Below are positions 7,190 to 14,415 of a stretch of 18,407 bases of DNA, one piece after another. Origin of the DNA: JAZKFR01 sp040386295 (GTDB taxonomy: Bacteria; Pseudomonadota; Gammaproteobacteria; Burkholderiales; Rhodocyclaceae). Numbering within the stretch: the stretch's first letter is position 1; each line of letters opens with the position of its first letter. The stretch covers positions 1 through 18,407 of the forward strand of contig JAZKFR010000023.1 in the NCBI GenBank assembly GCA_040386295.1. Direction: 5' to 3'. The translations under genes and the position numbers were made by a program. A model generated the notes under the pieces. The model worked only from the letters and a program-made list of their open reading frames with translations, did not search any database and had not been told where the DNA came from.

Positions 7190-7539
7190 ATGACCAAAAT
7201 TATTTCCTCCATTGTTTCAGCACCTGTCGCACCTGTCGCACCGCCTGCATCGGCTGAAACGACCTCTTCGCCCGGTCATCCCGTGGCGTTAGGGGGCGAT
7301 CAATTAGTAGCACCTCACCTTATTTCATCATTTCTGGGGACTTTACCCGCAGGGGATGGGCGTCAAGTCAATTTGCGCCTGGAACACTTGGCGCCGACTA
7401 TTCGCGTGTGAATCTCAGTGGGTTCACCTCACTAGAGAAATCAAGTGCGGGCGCTCCATTCAATTTGCGCCTGGCACCCGGCCCCGGCGCCGACTATTCG
7501 CGTGTGAATCTCAGTAGTTTCACCGCGCTCGAAAAGTAA
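7190..7539 (+). pseudogene. Small Ala/Pro/Ser-rich repeat protein, candidate effector, frameshifted
   Basis: ATG 7190 has AGGAG seven bases upstream (the in-frame ATG at 7169 has no such site). As written it stops at TGA 7409-7411 after 73 residues. The N-terminus MTKIISSIVSAPVAPVAPPA is Ser/Ala/Val/Pro-rich, has Ile at position 4 and no acidic residue in the first twelve positions, as noted for Pseudomonas effectors. Downstream lies a duplicated unit: NLRL (7368-7382 and 7460-7474), then GADYSRVNLS (7390-7419 and 7486-7515, 30 bases identical). The offset is 92 bp at the start of the unit but 96 bp at its end, so the first copy is four bases short. That shift creates the stop. With four bases restored the protein would be about 117 residues with two 32-residue repeats, ending SSFTALEK at TAA 7537-7539. 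No family recognised. Box 3 precedes it. Confidence 0.55.
7368..7515 (+). repeat. Two copies of a 96-bp coding repeat (first copy lacks 4 bp)
   Basis: Copy 1 starts at 7368 and copy 2 at 7460. Both begin TCAATTTGCGCCTGG and both contain a 30-base identical block (7390-7419; 7486-7515) encoding GADYSRVNLS. Copy 2 has four more bases between these blocks, where it encodes APGPGA. Confidence 0.85.
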
Positions 7540-7897
7540 AATGCGCAGGCTTCGGCAGCGGGCACCCGCGCCGGGGCTGGAGCCACTCGGCTTCCCTCGG
7601 GGCAGCTCTAAAAAGCGGGTCATTGCGGCACCAGCACCGCTGATGCTGACGCCGGTTCTGAAATTCAACTGAACCTTCCCTCCACGCGATCGACGAAAGG
7701 AATGCGATGTGCTCTAAAGCAACGAGACCGAGAGAATGTCGCGTCAGTCCTTTAACTCGGCGTGGCTCGGGTTTGTTCAAATTACATCTTGCTGCACCGG
7801 CCAGAACGAGGAGAGGCATGCTGCTGGGCTCTCGTCGCCGTACTCCAGTGCGGCGGGTCGGGTCTTTGCGACCGTATTTTCCGCGCGTTGAGTGTGC
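7540..7897. other. Decayed coding-like sequence between the repeat protein and gabD
   Basis: There is no intact gene. The frame used by the repeats continues past TAA 7537-7539 as Ala/Gly-rich peptide to TAA 7609-7611, then on to a stop near 7760, with a SEIQLNLPSTRST stretch that loosely recalls the NLRL motif. A 51-codon frame at 7736-7891 (MSRQSFNSAWLGF... SSPYSSAAGRVF) is in the frame used at 7190. It could be the wreck of a longer effector gene, but composition alone supports this and confidence is low. Confidence 0.3.
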
Positions 7898-9355
7898 TTA
7901 AAGCCCGTAACAAACGTATTTCATCTCAAGGTAAGCATCGAGCCCGTAACGCGAGCCTTCGCGTCCCATTCCTGATTGTTTGATTCCACCAAATGGGGCG
8001 ACTTCGTTCGAGATAAGGCCGGTATTAACGCCGACCATGCCGTACTCCAAAGCCTCGCTGACGCGCAGGCAACGACCCATGTCGCGCGTATACACGTAAG
8101 CCGCCAAGCCGTATTCGGTGGCGTTGGCGAGGTCGATCGCTTGTGCTTCGTCGTTAAAGCGGAACAGCGCCGCTACTGGGCCAAAAATTTCTTCTTGCGC
8201 TAAACGCATGCCGTTGTGCGCTGCACCGATTACGGTGGGCGTAAAAAAGTTGCCGCCTAGGGCGTGGCGCTGGCCACCGACGAGAATAGAAGCGCCGAGG
8301 GCGCAGGCGTCGCTGAGTAAAGTTTCGACTTTATGCACGGCCTGCGCGTCGATCAAAGGGCCTTGGCTGACGCCTTCAAGCAAACCGTTGCCGACGTTCA
8401 GGCTGCTGACGCGTTGGCATAGGCGTTCGGCGAAGGCTGCGTAAATTTTATCTTGCACTAAAAAACGGTTGGCGCAGACGCAGGTTTGTCCAGCGTTACG
8501 GTATTTGGCTTGCATCGCGCCGTCGACGGCAGCATCGAGGTCGGCGTCGTCAAAAACGATGAATGGCGCATTGCCGCCTAGTTCTAAGGAGAGCTTTTTC
8601 AGCGTCGGCGCAGACTGCGCCATGAGCAGACGACCGATCTCTGTCGAGCCCGTAAACGAGAGTTTGCGTACCAAAGGATTAGCGCAGAGCTCTTGGCCGA
8701 TGGCCAGCGCCGAGCTGGCGCTGCCGGGAATCACGTTGAATACGCCCGGAGGAATCCCCGCGCGCGCGGCTAATTCGGCTAGTGCCAGGGCACTCAAGGG
8801 GGTTTGCTCTGCGGGTTTGAGCACCATGACGCAGCCGGCGGCCAGGGCAGGGGCGACTTTGCGCGTGATCATCGCCAAAGGGAAATTCCACGGTGTGATG
8901 GCGGCGCAGACGCCTACCGGTTGTCGTGTCGTGAATAAACGTTTGTCGCTGCTCGGACTGGGGATGGTTTCGCCGTAGGCGCGCTTGCCTTCTTCAGCGA
9001 ACCATTCGATAAACGCAGCGGCGTAGACGACTTCACCTTGGGCTTCGGCCAGAGGTTTGCCGCATTCCGCCGTGATCAAGCGCGCTAAATCGTCTTGCGC
9101 CAGGAGTACCAGCTCAAACCAACGGCGCAACAAAGCGGCGCGTTGTTTGGCCGTTTGTGCGCGCCAGGCAGGCCATGCGGCGTGCGCGGCGTCGATTGCT
9201 TGTTTGGTCTCGTGCACACCGGCGTTGGCGACCTGCGCCAATTCGGCTTGCGTTGCCGGATCAAACACGGAAAAGCAACGCCCGTCTGCAGCCGCAACCC
9301 ACTGTCCGTTGACATAACAGTGCTGACGAAATAAGTGAGGGTCGTGTAGATTCAT
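7898..9355 (-). CDS. gabD: NAD(P)-dependent succinate-semialdehyde dehydrogenase
   Basis: A 485-residue aldehyde dehydrogenase of normal GabD length. It oxidises succinic semialdehyde to succinate, the last step of 4-aminobutyrate breakdown, in the cytoplasm. Seen: PWNFPLAMITRK (156-166), KPAEQTPLSA for cofactor binding (180-189), FTGSTEIG (234-241), catalytic base Glu258 in LELGG, and nucleophile Cys292 in NAGQTCVCANRF, with the neighbouring Cys294 typical of GabD. VNTGLISNEVAPFGGIKQSG near the C-terminus is a GabD signature. ATG 9355 is chosen over an upstream extension because the family begins there and AGGAG lies 12 bases ahead. It stands alone, without gabT nearby. Glutarate-semialdehyde dehydrogenase activity is possible for this family. 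Confidence 0.93.
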   Translation of the reverse strand: MNLHDPHLFRQHCYVNGQWVAAADGRCFSVFDPATQAELAQVANAGVHETKQAIDAAHAAWPAWRAQTAKQRAALLRRWFELVLLAQDDLARLITAECGKPLAEAQGEVVYAAAFIEWFAEEGKRAYGETIPSPSSDKRLFTTRQPVGVCAAITPWNFPLAMITRKVAPALAAGCVMVLKPAEQTPLSALALAELAARAGIPPGVFNVIPGSASSALAIGQELCANPLVRKLSFTGSTEIGRLLMAQSAPTLKKLSLELGGNAPFIVFDDADLDAAVDGAMQAKYRNAGQTCVCANRFLVQDKIYAAFAERLCQRVSSLNVGNGLLEGVSQGPLIDAQAVHKVETLLSDACALGASILVGGQRHALGGNFFTPTVIGAAHNGMRLAQEEIFGPVAALFRFNDEAQAIDLANATEYGLAAYVYTRDMGRCLRVSEALEYGMVGVNTGLISNEVAPFGGIKQSGMGREGSRYGLDAYLEMKYVCYGL

Positions 9356-9688
9356 GGCAAGATTGAACTCCTGAAAAAAGGGACGCTTTGCGCGTTGCCT
9401 GAGCCGCAGATTTGGCCTGTATGCGGCAAGCTTGCGTTGTTGAGTGTTGCGCCTACGCAGTGCGCGGTATAAACGCGGTGAGGGCAACGATGTTATGCCA
9501 ATGTGCGTTCATTCGCGTCAATTTATTCCCGTGTGTTCCCGTGCGTAAGCATGCAAGCAGATGCACGCCACCTGGCCGTGTGCTGTGTTGCTGCCGACTC
9601 AATAAGCGCAGCAAGCGGACGCCAGGAATGTGCGCTAAGCAAGGATTTTTCACTAATTTGAGCGAAGTCAGTCGAGTTGATTAAGTTG
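9356..9688. other. Divergent intergenic region between gabD and the NlpC/P60 gene
   Basis: About 330 bp without a credible gene; frames on both strands lack ribosome sites and protein-like composition. Apart from the possible gabD promoter I see only short imperfect inverted repeats, such as GCATGC within 9549-9554. Confidence 0.5.
9492..9521 (-). promoter_or_regulatory. Possible sigma-70 promoter for gabD
   Basis: On the minus strand, TTGACG (9516-9521), an 18-bp spacer, then CATAAC (9492-9497). The -35 matches five of six consensus bases and the -10 four of six. It lies about 137 bp before the gabD ATG. Sequence resemblance only. Confidence 0.35.
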
Positions 9689-10174
9689 ATGCAGGCAGTC
9701 GTGATAAGCAAAATTCTGAGATTATTTTTTGCGCTGAGCGCTTTGGCGCTCGCTGCCTGTGGCCAATGGCCGCAGCAAACGTCGGGGGAAAGCAGTGCGC
9801 GTGGTTCGGAGGTGGCTTTGTTTGCGCTCGGTCTGCTCGATACCGGCTATCGTTTCGGTGGTAAAAATCCTGAAGCCGGGCTCGATTGCAGTGGCATGGT
9901 GAGCTATGTATTTGCGCAAGCGGCGCAAATGCAGCTGAGCGGTAACGCGGCTAGCCTCGCCCGTTTGGGCAGAGCGGTTCAGACGCATGCGCTGAGTCCC
10001 GGCGATTTGGTTTTTTTCAACACGCTCAGCTCGCCTTGGTCGCATGTGGGCATTTATGTCGGCGACGGGCGCTTTATTCATGCGCCATCGAGCCAGGGTC
10101 GGGTTCGCCTTGATTCTTTAAAGCAAGCTTATTACGCACAGCGCTTGACAACGGCGCGGCGTTATTTCGATTGA
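9689..10174 (+). CDS. NlpC/P60-family cell-wall peptidase lipoprotein
   Basis: A 161-residue protein with a lipoprotein signal: basic start, hydrophobic stretch, then lipobox LAAC with acylated Cys24 (LALAACGQW). The NlpC/P60 domain follows: TGYRFGGKNPEAGLDCSGMV with catalytic Cys67, SPGDLVFF, SHVGIYVGDG carrying the catalytic His, and FIHAPSSQG carrying the third polar residue. The residue after the lipid Cys is Gly, not Asp, which favours the outer membrane. Members such as Spr/MepS and YafL cut peptide cross-links in peptidoglycan. ATG 9689 is preferred to TTG 9677 in the same frame; neither has a strong ribosome site. It lies divergent from gabD and 112 bp before the methyltransferase-like gene. 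Confidence 0.9.
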   Translation: MQAVVISKILRLFFALSALALAACGQWPQQTSGESSARGSEVALFALGLLDTGYRFGGKNPEAGLDCSGMVSYVFAQAAQMQLSGNAASLARLGRAVQTHALSPGDLVFFNTLSSPWSHVGIYVGDGRFIHAPSSQGRVRLDSLKQAYYAQRLTTARRYFD

Positions 10175-10234
10175 TTTTTTAGTCCAAACGGCAATCATGC
10201 TGCCGCTGCTTTATTGAAACAAAATCAATGTTTC
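10170..10234. repeat. Nested inverted repeats after the NlpC/P60 gene
   Basis: ATTGATTTT (10170-10178), overlapping the stop codon, pairs perfectly with AAAATCAAT (10221-10229). Inside lies CGGCA (10189-10193), a seven-base loop, TGCCG (10201-10205). The right arm also lies between GAAAC (10216-10220) and GTTTC (10230-10234), which can pair instead, so two folds are mutually exclusive. Terminator, leader structure or chance. Confidence 0.35.
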
Positions 10235-10286
10235 ACGATATTTTTTAGTGGGCAAAAACACCAACCATGAAGGGAGTGCTGGCAGG

Positions 10287-10943
10287 ATGAACGACCGTGA
10301 TCAGGCCAAGCCTGTGGCGCAGGCTGTGTATCAAGAGGTGCAGCGCAATCGTCTGTTTGCCGACGAGCTAAATGAAATGGTGATGAAAGAATTGCGGCAG
10401 AGACAGCATGACGGTCTCAAGACATCCGCTCTATTGTTTGGCCGTGATATGGCCAATTTGGCGTATGGCGCAGCAAAACTGGGCGTACAGGTGGTGCTTG
10501 CCAGCCATGATTCGGCGCTACAAGACTGCACCAACTTGCGTATCTTGCCCGTGCCGGCAGTGCAAGGTGCGGTGCCGGTTATGCAGGAAGCGCCCTTCGA
10601 TGTGATCGTTGGACAGTTTGTTTTACACACCGTGCCCTACGAGGCAGCCAAAGCACGTTTAAAACAATTGCTCGGACTCCTGAAAATCGGCGGCAAACTG
10701 TACCTCTCAGCGTATGGCCTGCATTCGACCTTAGGCGATCACTACCCGGACAGCGGCAAATTGGTGAAAGAGCGTTTTGCCGCAGTGCCGCAAGCAATCG
10801 CTACGCTTTACGACGTGCACGGGGAGATTTGTTTGTATTCCGAACGTAACTTGATTAGCTTGATGTTTGAACTCGGCGCCTCGGTACTGCATAGCGCGAC
10901 CGGTGCCTTAGGCAATGTTCGCGCAGTCGCTGTGCGAATTTAA
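10287..10943 (+). CDS. Class I SAM-methyltransferase-like protein of unknown substrate
   Basis: A 218-residue protein. The second half resembles a class I methyltransferase: FDVIVGQFVLHTVPYEAAKARLKQLLGLLKIGGKLYLSAYG matches the motif II-III region (strand 4, helix D, strand 5 with the GG turn). The expected glycine-rich SAM loop (GxGxG) is not seen; the corresponding place reads SALLFGRDMANLAYGAAKLG followed by VQVVLASHD, so SAM binding is uncertain. ATG 10287 is preferred over an upstream in-frame start because GGGAG lies ten bases ahead of it. It follows the NlpC/P60 gene on the same strand and ends facing dsbA. Function unknown. Confidence 0.6.
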   Translation: MNDRDQAKPVAQAVYQEVQRNRLFADELNEMVMKELRQRQHDGLKTSALLFGRDMANLAYGAAKLGVQVVLASHDSALQDCTNLRILPVPAVQGAVPVMQEAPFDVIVGQFVLHTVPYEAAKARLKQLLGLLKIGGKLYLSAYGLHSTLGDHYPDSGKLVKERFAAVPQAIATLYDVHGEICLYSERNLISLMFELGASVLHSATGALGNVRAVAVRI

Positions 10944-10995
10944 TCGGCGCGGCGACTGCACGAAACTTGCTTTTGGCTTGGGTGTTCTCGTCTCG

Positions 10996-11031
10996 GCAAA
11001 CCATCAGCCATCGTGCTTGCTGATGGTTTGC
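10996..11031. terminator. Bidirectional terminator-like hairpin between convergent genes
   Basis: GCAAACCATCAGC (10996-11008) and GCTGATGGTTTGC (11019-11031) form a perfect 13-bp stem with a ten-base loop. It sits between the convergent ends of the methyltransferase-like gene (10943) and dsbA (11084). There is no long T-run on either side, so it may need Rho or act as an RNA 3' end. Confidence 0.65.
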
Positions 11032-11083
11032 GCTTCAGGCTTATCGTTCAGGTTTGTGATTCGGCTTTGTGATGCACCGCCGA

Positions 11084-11773
11084 CTATTTTTTCGCTTTGC
11101 CCAGCGCCGCGCGTTCGGCGCGCACTTTGTTGATCAACTGCTCGCTCAACACCAGCAGGTCGTTATAGCTTTCAATTTTTTTGCCAACGACCCGGTATTT
11201 TCCGTCAATTACCAGGGTTGGTACGCCCTCTATTTTGAAGCTTTGCGCCATTTGATCCGCGCGTTTGACTTTGCTGCTGACGCCAAAAGAGCGGTAGGCG
11301 TCGGCCAGTTTTTTGCTGTCCCCACCTTGCGTTGCTAGCCATTCGAGAATGCTTTTGTCGTCGTAAAGACGCAGGCCTTGTGCGTGCAAGCCAGCAAAAA
11401 CAGCGCTATCAAGCCTAAGCAGATCGCCGCTCGCTTCTAGCGCGTAGAACAGCTTGGATAAACTCGCCCATTGCGCACGACCAAACGAGACGGGGACACG
11501 TTTAAAGGCGATATCGGCAGGCAACTGTGCCACCCACTGGCGCAAAGCTGGGTGAAACTCACTGCAATGCGGACAGCCGTAAGAGAAAAACTCAATCACT
11601 TCAATCTTGGCTGGATTATCGGTAGGCTGAATCGGATCGATCAGTACGTAATCGCTGCCCAGTTGTAATTCGGCGGCGCTCAAAGGTGCTGGGGCAAAAA
11701 CAACTAAAGCGCAGAGCAAACTGAGTAGATTCAATCTGATGCTGGCAACTCGATTTTTTAGAAGCAGGTACAT
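11084..11773 (-). CDS. dsbA: Thiol:disulfide interchange protein DsbA
   Basis: A 229-residue periplasmic oxidase that introduces disulfide bonds into exported proteins and is reoxidised by DsbB. Seen: an N-terminal signal peptide (hydrophobic LNLLSLLCALVVFAPA, cleavage near LSAAE at 32-34), the thioredoxin-fold active site FFSYGCPHCSEFHP with Cys67-Pro-His-Cys70, and the cis-proline loop KIEGVPTLVIDGKYRV. AGAGG lies eight bases upstream of the ATG. The C-terminus is Lys-rich. It is 29 bp downstream of the SPOR-domain gene and probably in an operon with argS. It could supply disulfides to secretion components, but nothing in the sequence shows this. Confidence 0.95.
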   Translation of the reverse strand: MYLLLKNRVASIRLNLLSLLCALVVFAPAPLSAAELQLGSDYVLIDPIQPTDNPAKIEVIEFFSYGCPHCSEFHPALRQWVAQLPADIAFKRVPVSFGRAQWASLSKLFYALEASGDLLRLDSAVFAGLHAQGLRLYDDKSILEWLATQGGDSKKLADAYRSFGVSSKVKRADQMAQSFKIEGVPTLVIDGKYRVVGKKIESYNDLLVLSEQLINKVRAERAALGKAKK

Positions 11774-11802
11774 AAGCTCATCCTCTCGTCGGTTTGGTTC
11801 GG

Positions 11803-12408
11803 TTAATCTTTTTTGACTACGTTGGCGTCAAATCCTTGCTTCGCCAAGTCGGCACGTACACGATTCGTTTCGTCCATGCGCTGAAACGGGCCTAAACGAA
11901 CACGGAACCATATTTTGTCTTGCAACATGATTTGTTGCACGGCAGCTTCAAAGCCGACGAAGGCGAGCTTGGCCTTTTGATTTTCAGCATCAGCGGCGTT
12001 TTGGAAAGAGCCAATTTGTAGATACAGAGGTTCTTTCAGCGTGTTTTCTTTGTCTGCTTTGCTTGCCTCGGCTGACTTTTCTTCTGGCGCGGGGCTGGGC
12101 ATGCCTTCCGCGTTGCCGGGCAGAATTTTGTAAAAATCAAAACGCGGTTTATCTGCCCCTTGCGGTATCGGGTCGCCTGGCTTGCCTGGTAGCAAGGCGG
12201 GTTGCGTGGCTTCAGGCAGCTTCGCCGTTGCCGGTACCACAGGCTCTTGCTCTTTGTTCATGAAGGGCGTGGGCATTTTGTTGATGTACCAAACGACCAG
12301 CGCAGCGGTGAGTACGCCGACGACTAGGCCGATAAAAAGGCCGAGTAAGGTACCGCCCCCGGCTTTTTTGCGGTGGCTCATTTTGCGTGGTTTTAGATCA
12401 AGGCTCAT
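11803..12408 (-). CDS. SPOR-domain inner-membrane protein (FtsN-like)
   Basis: A 201-residue bitopic protein: a basic cytoplasmic start (RKMSHRKKAGGG), one transmembrane helix at about 19-43 (LLGLFIGLVVGVLTAALVVW), a Pro/Glu/Lys/Ala-rich periplasmic linker, and a C-terminal SPOR domain (PLYLQIGSFQNAADAENQKA, WFRVRLGPFQRMDETNRV, GFDANVV). SPOR domains bind denuded glycan at the division septum. It takes the place of FtsN in the usual Burkholderiales argS-SPOR-dsbA arrangement, but there is no direct evidence that it is the essential FtsN. It lies 78 bp after argS and 29 bp before dsbA. Confidence 0.9.
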   Translation of the reverse strand: MSLDLKPRKMSHRKKAGGGTLLGLFIGLVVGVLTAALVVWYINKMPTPFMNKEQEPVVPATAKLPEATQPALLPGKPGDPIPQGADKPRFDFYKILPGNAEGMPSPAPEEKSAEASKADKENTLKEPLYLQIGSFQNAADAENQKAKLAFVGFEAAVQQIMLQDKIWFRVRLGPFQRMDETNRVRADLAKQGFDANVVKKD

Positions 12409-12486
12409 TGACGTTCTCTAGACAGTGTTTTGATGGCGGCAGTTTGCGCCTAGCTGAGGTGGCGCGTTTGTCGTTGATCGCATGGC

Positions 12487-14313
12487 TTACATCGACGTAG
12501 GACAGCTGACGCCGATAATCGCCATGCCATTGCGGATCACTTGGCGCGTTGCGGCGATCAGCGCCAGGCGAGCGGTTTGTAGCGCTGTGTCGCTCAGCAA
12601 AATGCGCTCGGCGTTGTAATAGGCGTGGAACTGCGCGGCCAGTTCTTTGAGGTAAAAAGCCAGCAAATGCGGCGACAGTTCTTGTGCCGCCGATTCGATC
12701 AGCTCAGGGAATTCGCTCAGTTTGGCCGCTAAAGCCAATTCGCGCGTTTGGCTCAATAAGCTTAATTGAGCATTTTCTGCCCACTCGCTGAGCGCGCTTG
12801 GCTCGGGTTCGGCGTCAGCAGCAAGCGCTTGCGCTAGCACCGAGCAAATCCGTGCGTGCGCGTATTGAATGTAGTAGACCGGGTTGTCGTTTGACTGGCT
12901 TTTGGCCAAATCCAAATCAAAATCTAGATGCTGATCGGATTTGCGCGAGACGTAAAAGAAGCGGCAGGCGTCGTTACCGACCTCGGCACGCAGCTGACGC
13001 AGCGTGACAAATTCGCCAGAACGCGTAGACATCGAGGTTTTAACGCCGTCGCGGTAGAGCACGGCAAATTGCACTAGGGCAATTTCAAGCGCGGCGGGGT
13101 CGAGTTTAAGCGCGCTGAGCGCGCCTTTAACGCGCGCGATATAGCCATGATGATCGGCGCCCCAAACATTGATGATGCGGTCGAAGCCACGTTCGTATTT
13201 GTTCAGGTGGTAGGCAATATCGGAGGCGAAGTAGGTGAACAAGCCGTTTTCGCGTTGGACTACCCGGTCTTTCTCGTCACCAAAATGGGTTGATTTGAAC
13301 CATTTGGCGCCGTTCTGTACGTAGAGGTGGCCATCTTTTTCCAAGCGCGCTAGGCAGCGTGCGATCAGACCGGTATCGAACAGCGCTTGTTCAGAGAACC
13401 AGACGTCGAACAGAACGCCGAACTCTTCTAAATCCTCACGTCCGTCGGCTAATTGTTCGTTCAGAACATGGCGATGCACGGCGTACCAGTCTTCGCCCAA
13501 TAATTTTTTTGCGTTGGCGATCAGCGCGTCTAGATACGTGTCGCGCTGTTGCTGCAATAGCGCTTCGCTTGCCTGCTCTGGCAAGTCTGCTACACCTTCT
13601 AGGATGGCGCTGCGGCTGCGCACATATTGGCTGCCGTGCACCGCCTGCAAGTGTTGCGCCATGGCGCGCACGTAGTCGCCTTGATAAGCATTCGGCGGAA
13701 AGGGAATCGCTTCGTTCGCTTCGTTCGCTTCGTTCGTTGTCTCGGCGTGCAGTTCAAGGTAACGCAGCCAAGCCGAGATGCTCAGAATATCCATCTGTCG
13801 GCCTGCGTCGTTGACGTAGTACTCGCGCGTCACATCCCAGTCGGCGTAAGCCAATAAGTTGGCCAGACTGGCGCCGTAAGCCGCACCGCGTCCGTGGCCA
13901 ACGTGCAGTGGGCCTGTTGGATTCGCCGAAACAAACTCGACCTGAACTTTTTTGCCCCGACCGCTGTGGCTACGCCCAAAGGCCTCGCCTTGCTGCAAAA
14001 CGTCGCGCAGCACACTGAGTTTGGCGCTGGCGACTAGATGAAAGTTGATGAATCCAGCGCCGGCGATGTCCACCTTGTCGATTAAAGGTGAAGCCGGCAG
14101 TTCAGCCAGCAGCAGCTTGGCCAGCTCACGCGGATTACGCTTCATCGCGCGCGCTAATTGCATGGCTAGATTGCACGAGAAATCGCCATGCTCGGCTTGT
14201 TTCGGTCGTTCAATCGTGATTGGCGTGTTCGCTTCAGACGGTGCAACACGCAGCAGCGCGAGGCGCAACAAATCGGCTATCTGCGCTTTGAGGGTAAGGC
14301 TCATAACGGGCAT
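12487..14313 (-). CDS. argS: Arginyl-tRNA synthetase
   Basis: A 608-residue class I aminoacyl-tRNA synthetase, slightly longer than the usual 560-600. Seen: the N-terminal additional domain (GDFSCNLAMQLAR at 43-55), the HIGH-type signature ANPTGPLHVGHGRGAAYG with HVGH at 137-140, YYVNDAGRQ, WGADHHGYIARVKGAL, the KMSKS-position loop GVKTSMSTRSGEFVTL, and the C-terminal DALR anticodon-binding domain (YYIQYAHARICSVL onward). An in-frame run of three NEA units (9-bp repeats at 13709-13735) expands a surface segment before IPFPPNAYQGDYV. The start may be ATG 14313 or ATG 14304; neither has a clear ribosome site. A TATAAT lies just upstream. Essential for translation and first gene of the argS-SPOR-dsbA set. 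Confidence 0.97.
   Translation of the reverse strand: MPVMSLTLKAQIADLLRLALLRVAPSEANTPITIERPKQAEHGDFSCNLAMQLARAMKRNPRELAKLLLAELPASPLIDKVDIAGAGFINFHLVASAKLSVLRDVLQQGEAFGRSHSGRGKKVQVEFVSANPTGPLHVGHGRGAAYGASLANLLAYADWDVTREYYVNDAGRQMDILSISAWLRYLELHAETTNEANEANEAIPFPPNAYQGDYVRAMAQHLQAVHGSQYVRSRSAILEGVADLPEQASEALLQQQRDTYLDALIANAKKLLGEDWYAVHRHVLNEQLADGREDLEEFGVLFDVWFSEQALFDTGLIARCLARLEKDGHLYVQNGAKWFKSTHFGDEKDRVVQRENGLFTYFASDIAYHLNKYERGFDRIINVWGADHHGYIARVKGALSALKLDPAALEIALVQFAVLYRDGVKTSMSTRSGEFVTLRQLRAEVGNDACRFFYVSRKSDQHLDFDLDLAKSQSNDNPVYYIQYAHARICSVLAQALAADAEPEPSALSEWAENAQLSLLSQTRELALAAKLSEFPELIESAAQELSPHLLAFYLKELAAQFHAYYNAERILLSDTALQTARLALIAATRQVIRNGMAIIGVSCPTSM
13709..13735. repeat. Three 9-bp tandem repeats inside argS
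   Basis: GCTTCGTTC three times in succession, read on the minus strand as (NEA)3. It is a multiple of three, so expansion or loss keeps the frame. Confidence 0.9.
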
Positions 14314-14336
14314 CTGAAAATGAAAAGAGGGGGCAG

Positions 14337-14342
14337 ATTATA
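14337..14342 (-). promoter_or_regulatory. Probable -10 element for argS
   Basis: Minus-strand TATAAT, a perfect consensus hexamer, 23 bp before ATG 14313. A CCGACA 15 bp further upstream is only a partial -35. The resulting leader would be very short and pyrimidine-rich, consistent with the absent ribosome site. Confidence 0.45.
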
Positions 14343-14415
14343 CGACGTGCGCAGGGGTGTCGGCCTGGTAATTCCTTGGCGCTTCTTCGTGTTGCGTTTT
14401 TAATACGATTGGACA

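Noticed and set aside
7520..7819. 99-codon minus-strand frame downstream of gabD
   Set aside because: Composition is that of an antisense shadow of the decayed repeat-gene region; no ribosome site or family motif.
10245..10272. TTAGTGG near 10245, a minus-strand CCACTAA half-box
   Set aside because: No GGAACT-like half at the matching spacing, and it points away from any nearby gene start.
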